From Coriaria nepalensis (lineage: Eukaryota > Streptophyta > Magnoliopsida > Cucurbitales > Coriariaceae), in contig CP114481.1 in assembly GCA_027186245.1 (NCBI GenBank), positions 20,553,501 to 20,617,500 of the forward strand: a stretch of DNA of 64,000 nucleotides, given 5' to 3'. A program made the position numbers and the translations under genes. Shown here in pieces: positions 51,374 to 62,342 of the stretch (position 1 is the stretch's first letter; every line of letters starts with the position of its first letter). The notes beneath the pieces were generated by a model that saw only the letters and a program-made list of their open reading frames with translations, ran no database searches and was not told where the DNA came from.

Positions 51374-54300
51374 GATCATTTAAGGGCAACTATGCGTTTG
51401 TTTTATTTGAGATTCATGTCAATGAGTCCTTTCAAGTCACTAATTTATTTGAAAACAATTCAAAGGAATTCTATTTTTACACTTCAAACACTACTTTCCC
51501 GCATCACTTGCTAATGATCTTTTTAAGACAAGTATGCATTTGTTTTATCTTATATACATTTCAATGAGTCTTTTCAAGACACTAGATCTTTTGAAAGCCA
51601 TTGGAGCGAATACTATTTTCGCATTTCAAACACGACTTTCGCGCATGGCTTGCATATTATTTTTTGAATGCCAGCATGAATTTGTTTTATTTTAGTGTCA
51701 TTATCTCAATGACTTTTTGAAAGTCACTAATTCATTTGAAAGCAATTAAAATGAATTCTATTTTCGCACTTCGAACCCGACTTTCGTACATAACTTGCTA
51801 ATGATCATTTAAGGGCAAGTATGCGTTTGTTTTATTTGAGATTCATGTCAATGAGTCTTTTGAAGTCACTAATGCATTTGAAAAAAATTCAAATGAATTC
51901 TATTTTTGCACTTCAAAAATTACTTTCGCGGATCACTTGTTGATGATCTTTTTAAGACAAGTATGCATTTGTTTTATCTTATATTCATTTCAATGAGTCT
52001 TTTCAAGACACTAAATCTTTTGGAAGCCATTGGAGGGAATACTATTTTCGCATTTCAGACACGACTTTCGTGCATAGCTTGCATATGATTTTTTGAAGGC
52101 AAGTATGAATTTGTTTAATCTTAGAGTCATCATCTCAGTGACTCTTTGAAACTCACTAATTCATTTGAACGCAATTAAAATGAATTCTATTTTCGCACTT
52201 CGAACCCGACTTTCCTACATAACTTGCAAATGATCATTTAAGGGCAACTATGCGTTTGTTTTATTTGAGATTCATGTCAATGAGTCCTTTCAAGTCACTA
52301 ATTTATTTGAAAACAATTCAAAGGAATTCTATTTTTACACTTCAAACACTACTTTCCGCATCACTTGCTAATGATCTTTTTAAGACAAGTATGCATTTGT
52401 TTTATCTTATATACATTTCAATGAGTCTTTTCAAGACACTAGATCTTTTGAAAGCCATTGGAGCGAATACTATTTTCGCATTTCAAACACAACTTTCGCG
52501 CATGGCTTGCATATTATTTTTTGAATGCCAGCATGAATTTGTTTTATTTTAGTGTCATTATCTCAATGACTTTTTGAAAGTCACTAATTCATTTGAAAGC
52601 AATTAAAATGAATTCTATTTTCGCACTTCGAACCCGACTTTCGTACATAACTTGCTAATGATCATTTAAGGGCAAGTATGCGTTTGTTTTATTTGAGATT
52701 CATGTCAATGAGTCTTTTGAAGTCACTAATGCATTTGAAAAAAATTCAAATGAATTCTATTTTTGCACTTCAAAAATTACTTTCGCGGATCACTTGTTGA
52801 TGATCTTTTTAAGACAAGTATGCATTTGTTTTATCTTATATTCATTTCAATGAGTCTTTTCAAGACACTAAATCTTTTGGAAGCCATTCGAGGGAATACT
52901 ATTTTCGCATTTCAGACACGACTTTCGTGCATAGCTTGCATATGATTTTTTGAAGGCAAGTATGAATTTGTTTAATCTTAGAGTCATCATCTCAGTGACT
53001 CTTTGAAACTCACTAATTCATTTGAACGCAATTAAAATGAATTCTATTTTCGCACTTCGAACCCGACTTTCGTACATAACTTGCAAATGATCATTTAAGG
53101 GCAAGTATGCGTTTGTTTTATTTGAGATTCATGTCGATGAGTCCTTTGAAGTCACTAATTTATTTGAAAACAATTCAAAGGAATTCCATTTTTACACTTC
53201 AAACACTACCTTCGCGGATCACTTGTTGATGATCTTTTTATGACAAGTATGCATTTCTTTTATCTTATATTCATTTCAATGAGTCTTTTCAAGACACTAA
53301 ATCTTTTGGAAGCCATTGGAGCTAATACTATTTTCGCATTTCAAACGCGAGCATCTTGCATATGATTTTTTGAAGGCAAGTATGAATTTGTTTAATCTTA
53401 GAGTCATCATCTCAGTGACTCTTTGAAACTCACTAATTTATTTGAACGCAATTAAAATGAATTCTATTTTCGCACTTCGAACCCGACTTTCGTACATAAC
53501 TTGCAAATGATCATTTAAGGGCAAGTATGTGTTTATTTTATTTGAGATTCATGTCAATGAGTCTTTTGAAGTCACTAATTTATTTGAAAACAATTCAAAG
53601 GAATTCCATTTTTACACTTCAAACACTACTTTCGCGGATCACTTGATGATCTTTTTATGACAAGTATGCATTTCTTTTATCTTATATTCATTTCAATGAG
53701 TCTTTTCAAGAAACTAAATCTTTTGGAAGCCATTGGAGCGAATATTATTTTCGCATTTCAAACACGACTTTCGCGCATAGCTTGCATATGATTTTTTGAA
53801 GGCAAGTATGAATTTGTTTAATCTTAGAGTCATCATCTCAGTGACTCTTTGAAACTCACTAATTCATTTGAACGCAATTAAAATGAATTCTATTTTCACA
53901 CTTCGAACCCGACTTTCGTACATAACTTGCTAATGATCATTTAAGGGCAAGTATGCGTTTGTTTTATTTGAGATTCATGTCAATGAGTCCTTTCAAGTCA
54001 CTAATTTATTTGAAAACAATTCAAAGGAATTCCATTTTTACACTTCAAACACTACTTTCCCGCATCACTTGCTAATGATCTTTTTATGACAAGTATGCAT
54101 TTCTTTTATCTTATATTCATTTCAATGACTCTTTTCAAGATACTAAATCTTTTGGAAGCCATTGGAGCGAATACTATTTTCGCATTTCAAACGCGAGCAT
54201 CGCGCATGGCTTGCATATGATTTTTTGAAGGCAAGTATGAATTTGTTTAATCTTAGAGTCATCATCTCAGTGACTCTTTGAAACTCACTAATTAATTTGA

Positions 54301-56209
54301 ACGCAATTAAAATGAATTCTATTTTCGCACTTCGAACCCGACTTTCGTACATAACTTGCAAATGATCATTTAAGGGCAAGTATGCGTTTATTTTATTTGA
54401 GATTCATGTCAATGAGTCTTTTGAAGTCACTAATTTATTTGAAAACAATTCAAAGGAATTCCATTTTTACACTTCAAACACTACTTTCGCGGATCACTTG
54501 ATGATCTTTTTATGACAAGTATGCATTTCTTTTATCTTATATTCATTTCAATGAGTATCTTCAAGAAACTAAATCTTTTGGAAGCCATTGGAGCGAATAT
54601 TATTTTCGCATTTCAAACACGACTTTCGCGCATAGCTTGCATATGATTTTTTGAAGGCAAGTATGAATTTGTTTAATCTTAGAGTCATCATCTCAGTGAC
54701 TCTTTGAAACTCACTAATTCATTTGAACGCAATTAAAATGAATTCTATTTTCGCACTTCGAACCCGACTTTCGTACATAACTTGCAAATGATCATTTAAG
54801 GGCAAGTATGCGTTTGTTTTATTTGAGATTCATGTCGATGAGTCCTTTGAAGTCACTAATTTATTTGAAAACAATTCAAAGGAATTCCATTTTTACACTT
54901 CAAACACTACCTTCGCGGATCACTTGTTGATGATCTTTTTATGACAAGTATGCATTTCTTTTATCTTATATTCATTTCAATGAGTCTTTTCAAGACACTA
55001 AATCTTTTGGAAGCCATTGGAGCTAATACTATTTTCGCATTTCAAACGCGAGCATCTGGCATATGATTTGTTGAAGGCAAGTATGAATTTGTTTAATCTT
55101 AGAGTCATCATCTCAGTGACTCTTTGAAACTCACTAATTTATTTGAACGCAATTAAAATGAATTCTATTTTCGCACTTCGAACCCGACTTTCGTACATAA
55201 CTTGCAAATGATCATTTAAGGGCAAGTATGCGTTTATTTTATTTGAGATTCATGTCAATGAGTCTTTTGAAGTCACTAATTTATTTGAAAACAATTCAAA
55301 GGAATTCCATTTTTACACTTCAAACACTACTTTCGCGGATCACTTGATGATCTTTTTATGACAAGTATGCATTTCTTTTATCTTATATTCATTTCAATGA
55401 GTCTTTTCAAGAAACTAAATCTTTTGGAAGCCATTGGAGCGAATATTATTTTCGCATTTCAAACACGACTTTCGCGCATAGCTTGCATATGATTTTTTGA
55501 AGGCAAGTATGAATTTGTTTAATCTTAGAGTCATCATCTGAGTGACTCTTTGAAACTCACTAATTCATTTGAACGCAATTAAAATGAATTCTATTTTCGC
55601 ACTTCGAACCCGACTTTCGTACATAACTTGCTAATGATCATTTAAGGGCAAGTATGCGTTTGTTTTATTTGAGATTCATGTCAATGAGTCTTTTGAAGTC
55701 ACTAATGCATTTGAAAAAAATTCAAATGAATTCTATTTTTGCACTTCAAAAATTACTTTCGCGGATCCCTTGTTGATGATCTTTTTAAGACAAGTATGCA
55801 TTTGTTTTATCTTATATTCATTTCAATGAGTCTTTTCAAGACACTAAATCATTTGGAAGCCATTGGAGCGAATACTATTTTCGCATTTCAAACCCGACTT
55901 TCGCACATAGCTTGCATATGATTTTTTGAAGGCAAGTATGAATTTGTTTAATCTTAGAGGCATCATCTCAGTGACTCTTTGAAACTCACTAATTCATTTG
56001 AACGCAATTAAAATGAATTATATTTTCGCACTTCGAACCCGACTTTCGTACATAACTTGCAAATGATCATTTAAGGGCAAGTATGCGTTTGTTCTATTTG
56101 ACATTCATGTCAATGAGTCCTTTCAAGTCACTAATTTATTTGAAAACAATTCAAAGGAATTCCATTTTTACACTTCAAACACTACTTTCGCGGATCACTT
56201 GTTGATGAT
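51374..56209 (+). repeat. Family II units with short deletions and imperfect tetramer
   Basis: Begins with a fifth, partial dimer and a related 857-bp repeat (51,374 and 52,232, the second with CTTTCCGCATC one base short). From about 53,090, GTCGATGAGTCCTTTG, GAGCTAATAC and the shortened B ends recur about 1,701 bp later, a four-unit repeat less several deletions. CACTTGATGATC (three bases short) occurs near 53,641, 54,496 and 55,341. Confidence 0.78.
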
Positions 56210-59200
56210 CTTTTTATGACAAGTATGCATTTCTTTTATCTTATATTCATTTCAATGACTCTTTTCAAGACACTAAATCTTTTGGAAGCCATTGGAGCGA
56301 ATACTATTTTCGCATTTCAAACGCGAGCATCGCGCATAGCTTGCATATGATTTTTTGAAGGCAAGTATTAATTTGTTTAATCTTAGAGTCATCATCTCAG
56401 TGACTCTTTGAAACTCACTAATTCATTTGAACGCAATTAAAATGAATTCTATTTTCGCACTTCGAACCCGACTTTCGTACATAACTTGCAAATGATCATT
56501 TAAGGGCAAGTATGCGTTTGTTTTATTTGAGATTCATGTCAATGAGTCCTTTCAAGTCACTAATTTATTTGAAAACAATTCAAAGCAATTCCATTTTTAC
56601 ACTTCAAACACTACTTTCCCGCATCACTTGTTGATGATCTTTTTATGACAAGTATGCATTTCTTTTATCTTATATTCATTTCAATGACTCTTTTCAAGAC
56701 ACTAAATCTTTTGGAAGCCATTGGAGCGAATACTATTTTCGCATTTCAAACGCGAGCATCGCGCATAGCTTGCATATGATTTTTTGAAGGCAAGTATGAA
56801 TTTGTTTAATCTTAGAGTCATCATCTCAGTGACTCTTTGAAACTCACTAATTCATTTGAACGCAATTAAAATGAATTCTATTTTCGCACTTCGAACCCGA
56901 CTTTCGTACATAACTTGCAAATGATCATTTAAGGGCAAGTATGCGTTTGTTTTATTTGAGATTCATGTCAATGAGTCCTTTCAAGTCACTAATTTATTTG
57001 AAAACAATTCAAAGGAATTCCATTTTTATACTTCAAACACTACTTTCGCGGATCACTTGTTGATGATCTTTTTATGACAAGTATGCATTTCTTTTATCTT
57101 ATATTCATTTCAATGACTCTTTTCAAGACACTAAATCTTTTCGAAGCCATTGGAGCGAGTACTATTTTCGCATTTCAAACGCGAGCATCGCGCATAGCTT
57201 GCATATGATTTTTTGAAGGCAAGTATGAATTTGTTTAATCTTAGAGTCATCATCTCAGTGACTCTTTGAAACTCACTAATTCATTTGAACGCAATTAAAA
57301 TGAATTCTATTTTCGCACTTCGAACCCGACTTTCGTACATAACTTGCAAATGATCATTTAAGGGCAAGTATGCGTTTGTTTTATTTGAGATTCATGTCAA
57401 TGAGTCCTTTCAAGTCACTAATTTATTTGAAAACAATTCAAAGGAATTCCATTTCTACACTTCAAACACTACTTTCCCGCATCACTTGCTAATGATCTTT
57501 TTATGACAAGTATGCATTTCTTTTATCTTATATTCATTTCAATGACTCTTTTCAAGACACTAAATCTTTTGGAAGCCATTGGAGCGAATACTATTTTCGC
57601 ATTTCAAACACGACTTTCGCGCATGGCTTGCATATTATTTTTTGAATGCAAGTATGAATTTGTTTTATTTTAGTGTCATTATCTCAATGACTTTTTGAAA
57701 GTCACTAATTCATTTGAAAGCAATTAAAATGAATTCTATTTTCGCACTTCGAACCCGACTTTCGTACATAACTTGCAAATGATCATTTAAGGGCAAGTAT
57801 GCGTTTGTTTTATTTGAGATTCAGGTCAATGAGTCCTTTCAAGTCACTAATTTATTTGAAAACAATTCAAAGGAATTCCATTTTTACACTTCAAACACTA
57901 CTTTCGCGGATCACTTGTTGATGATCTTTTTATGACAAGTATGCATTTCTTTTATCTTATATTCATTTCAATGACTCTTTTCAAGACACTAAATCTTTTG
58001 GAAGCCATTGGAGCGAATACTATTTTCGCATTTCAAACGCGAGCATCGCGCATAGCTTGCATATGATTTTTTGAAGGCAAGTATTAATTTGTTTAATCTT
58101 AGAGTCATCATCTCAGTGACTCTTTGAAACTCACTAATTCATTTGAACGCAATTAAAATGAATTCTATTTTCGCACTTCGAACCCGACTTTCGTACATAA
58201 CTTGCAAATGATCATTTAAGGGCAAGTATGCGTTTGTTTTATTTGAGATTCATGTCAATGAGTCCTTTCAAGTCACTAATTTATTTGAAAACAATTCAAA
58301 GCAATTCCATTTTTACACTTCAAACACTACTTTCCCGCATCACTTGTTGATGATCTTTTTATGACAAGTATGCATTTCTTTTATCTTATATTCATTTCAA
58401 TGACTCTTTTCAAGACACTAAATCTTTTGGAAGCCATTGGAGCGAATACTATTTTCGCATTTCAAACGCGAGCATCGCGCATAGCTTGCATATGATTTTT
58501 TGAAGGCAAGTATGAATTTGTTTAATCTTAGAGTCATCATCTCAGTGACTCTTTGAAACTCACTAATTCATTTGAACGCAATTAAAATGAATTCTATTTT
58601 CGCACTTCGAACCCGACTTTCGTACATAACTTGCAAATGATCATTTAAGGGCAAGTATGCGTTTGTTTTATTTGAGATTCATGTCAATGAGTCCTTTCAA
58701 GTCACTAATTTATTTGAAAACAATTCAAAGGAATTCCATTTTTATACTTCAAACACTACTTTCGCGGATCACTTGTTGATGATCTTTTTATGACAAGTAT
58801 GCATTTCTTTTATCTTATATTCATTTCAATGACTCTTTTCAAGACACTAAATCTTTTCGAAGCCATTGGAGCGAGTACTATTTTCGCATTTCAAACGCGA
58901 GCATCGCGCATAGCTTGCATATGATTTTTTGAAGGCAAGTATGAATTTGTTTAATCTTAGAGTCATCATCTCAGTGACTCTTTGAAACTCACTAATTCAT
59001 TTGAACGCAATTAAAATGAATTCTATTTTCGCACTTCGAACCCGACTTTCGTACATAACTTGCAAATGATCATTTAAGGGCAAGTATGCGTTTGTTTTAT
59101 TTGAGATTCATGTCAATGAGTCCTTTCAAGTCACTAATTTATTTGAAAACAATTCAAAGGAATTCCATTTCTACACTTCAAACACTACTTTCCCGCATCA

Positions 59201-60350
59201 CTTGCTAATGATCTTTTTATGACAAGTATGCATTTCTTTTATCTTATATTCATTTCAATGACTCTTTTCAAGACACTAAATCTTTTGGAAGCCATTGGAG
59301 CGAATACTATTTTCGCATTTCAAACACGACTTTCGCGCATGGCTTGCATATTATTTTTTGAATGCAAGTATGAATTTGTTTTATTTTAGTGTCATTATCT
59401 CAATGACTTTTTGAAAGTCACTAATTCATTTGAAAGCAATTAAAATGAATTCTATTTTCGCACTTCGAACCCGACTTTCGTACATAACTTGCAAATGATC
59501 ATTTAAGGGCAAGTATGCGTTTGTTTTATTTGAGATTCAGGTCAATGAGTCCTTTCAAGTCACTAATTTATTTGAAAACAATTCAAAGGAATTCCATTTT
59601 TACACTTCAAACACTACTTTCGCGGATCACTTGTTGATGATCTTTTTATGACAAGTATGCATTTCTTTTATCTTATATTCATTTCAATGACTCTTTTCAA
59701 GACACTAAATCTTTTGGAAGCCATTGGAGCGAATACTATTTTCGCATTTCAAACGCGAGCATCGCGCATAGCTTGCATATGATTTTTTGAAGGCAAGTAT
59801 TAATTTGTTTAATCTTAGAGTCATCATCTCAGTGACTCTTTGAAACTCACTAATTCATTTGAACGCAATTAAAATGAATTCTATTTTCGCACTTCGAACC
59901 CGACTTTCGTACATAACTTGCAAATGATCATTTAAGGGCAAGTATGCGTTTGTTTTATTTGAGATTCATGTCAATGAGTCCTTTCAAGTCACTAATTTAT
60001 TTGAAAACAATTCAAAGGAATTCCATTTTTACACTTCAAACACTACTTTCCCGCATCACTTGTTGATGATCTTTTTATGACAAGTATGCATTTCTTTTAT
60101 CTTATATTCATTTCAATGACTCTTTTCAAGACACTAAATCTTTTGGAAGCCATTGGAGCGAATACTATTTTCGCATTTCAAACGCGAGCATCGCGCATAG
60201 CTTGCATATGGTTTTTTGAAGGCAAGTATGAATTTGTTTAATCTTAGAGTCATCATCTCAGTGACTCTTTGAAACTCACTAATTCATTTGAACGCAATTA
60301 AAATGAATTCTATTTTCGCACTTCAAACCCGACTTTCGTACATAACTTGC
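56210..60350 (+). repeat. 1,716-bp four-unit higher-order repeat, two copies and a partial third
   Basis: AAGTATTAATTTG at 56,364, 58,080 and 59,796; CAAAGCAATTCC at 56,581 and 58,297; TTTTTATACTTC near 57,023 and 58,739; GAGCGAGTAC near 57,153 and 58,869; and ATTCAGGTCAATG near 57,820 and 59,536 are all spaced 1,716 bp. The third copy departs at about 60,015 (CAAAGGAATTCC) and 60,209 (CATATGGTTTT). Confidence 0.88.
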
Positions 60351-62146
60351 AAATGATCATTTAAGGGCAAGTATGCGTTTGTTTTATTTGAGATTCATGT
60401 CAATGAGTCGTTTCAAGTCACTAATTTATTTGAAAACAATTCAAAGGAATTCCATTTTTACACTTCAAACACTACTTTCCCGCATCACTTGCTAATGATC
60501 TTTTTAAGACAAGTATGCATTTGTTTTATCTTATATTCATTTCAATGAGTCTTTTCAAGACACTAAATCTTTTTGAAGCCATTGGAGCGAATACTATTTT
60601 CGCATTTCAAACACGACTTTCGCGCATGGCTTGCATATTATTTTTTGAATGCAAGTATGAATTTGTTTTATTTTAGTGTCATTATCTCAATGACTTTTTG
60701 AAAGTCATTATAATTCATTTGAAAGCAATTAAAATGAAATCTATTTTCGCACTTCGAACCCGACTTTCGTACATAACTTGCTAATGATCATTTAAGGGCA
60801 AGTATGCATTTGTTTTATTTGAGATTCATGTCAATGAGTCTTTTCAAGTCACTAATGCATTTGAAAAAAATTCAAATGAATTTTATTTTTGCACTTCAAA
60901 AACTACTTTCGCGGATCACTTGTTGATGATCTTTTTAAGACAAGTATGCATTTGTTTTATCTTATATTCATTTCAATGAGTCTTTTCCAGACACTAAATC
61001 ATTTGGAAGCCATTGGAGCGAATACTATTTTCGCATTTCAAACACGACTTTCGCTCATAGCCTGCATATGATTTTTTGAAGGCAAGTACGAATTTGTTTA
61101 ATCTTAGAGTCATCATCTCAGTGACTCTTTGAAACTCACTAATTCATTTGAACGCAATTAAAATGAATTATATTTTCGCACTTCGAACCCGACTTTCGTA
61201 CATAACTTGCAAATGATCATTTAAGGGCAAGTATGCGTTTGTTTTATTTGAGATTCATGTCAATGAGTCCTTTCAAGTCACTAATTTATTTGAAAACAAT
61301 TCAAAGGAATTCCATTTTTACACTTCAAACACTACTTTCGCGGATCACTTGTTGATGATCTTTTTACGACAAGTATGCATTTCTTTTATCTTATATTCAT
61401 TTCAATGACTCTTTTCAAGACACTAAATCTTTTAGAAGCCATTGGAGCGAATACTATTTTCGCAATTCAAACGCGAGCATCGCGCATAGCTTGCATATGA
61501 TTTTTTGAAGGCAAGTACGAATTTGTTTAATCTTAGAGTCATCATCTCAGTGACTCTTTGAAACTCACTAATTCATTTGAACGCAATTAAAATGAATTCT
61601 ATTTTCGCACTTCGAACCCGACTTTCGTACATAACTTGCAAATGATCATTTAAGGGCAAGTATGCGTTTGTTTTATTTGAGATTCATGTCAATGAGTCCT
61701 TTCAAGTCACTAATTTATTTGAAAACAATTCAAAGGAATTACATTTTTACACTTCAAACACTACTTTCCCGCATCACTTGCTAATGATCTTTTTAGGACA
61801 AGTATGCATTTGTTTTATCTTATATTCATTTCAATGACTCTTTTCAAGACACTAAATCTTTTGGAAGCCATTGGAGCGAATACTATTTTCGCATTTCAAA
61901 CACGACTTTCGCGCATGGGTTGCATATTATTTTTTGAATGCAAGTATGAATTTGTTTTATTTTAGTGTCATTATCTCAATGACTTTTTGAAAGTCACTAA
62001 TTCATTTGAAAGCAATTAAAATGAATTCTATTTTCGCACTTCGAACCCGACTTTCGTACATAACTTGCAAATGATCATTTAAGGGCAAGTATGCGTTTGT
62101 TTTATTTGAGATTCATGTCAATGAGTCCTTTCAAGTCACTAATTTA

Positions 62147-62163
62147 TTTGAAAACAATTCAAA
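62147..62163 (+). repeat. 6-bp inverted repeat retained in family II monomer A
   Basis: TTTGAA at 62,147-62,152 and TTCAAA at 62,158-62,163 are exact reverse complements around AACAA. The position matches the 8-bp dyad of family I A monomers. The flanking CAT/ATG pair has been lost, but the core arms and the five-base spacer length are kept. Confidence 0.8.
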
Positions 62164-62329
62164 GGAATTCCATTTTTACACTTCAAACACTACTTTCGCG
62201 GATCACTTGTTGATGATCTTTTTATGACAAGTATGCATTTCTTTTATCTTATATTCATTTCAATGACTCTTTTCAAGACACTAAATCTTTTGGAAGCCAT
62301 TGGAGCGAATACTATTTTCGCATTTCAAA

Positions 62330-62342
62330 CGCGAGCATCGCG
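62330..62342 (+). repeat. GC-rich palindrome in family II monomer B
   Basis: CGCGA, GCA, TCGCG forms a perfect five-base-pair stem with a three-base loop. The family I counterpart reads CACGACTTTCGCG, an imperfect version with one mismatched pair. The palindrome is found in many B monomers from about 54,190 to 62,770. Confidence 0.82.
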
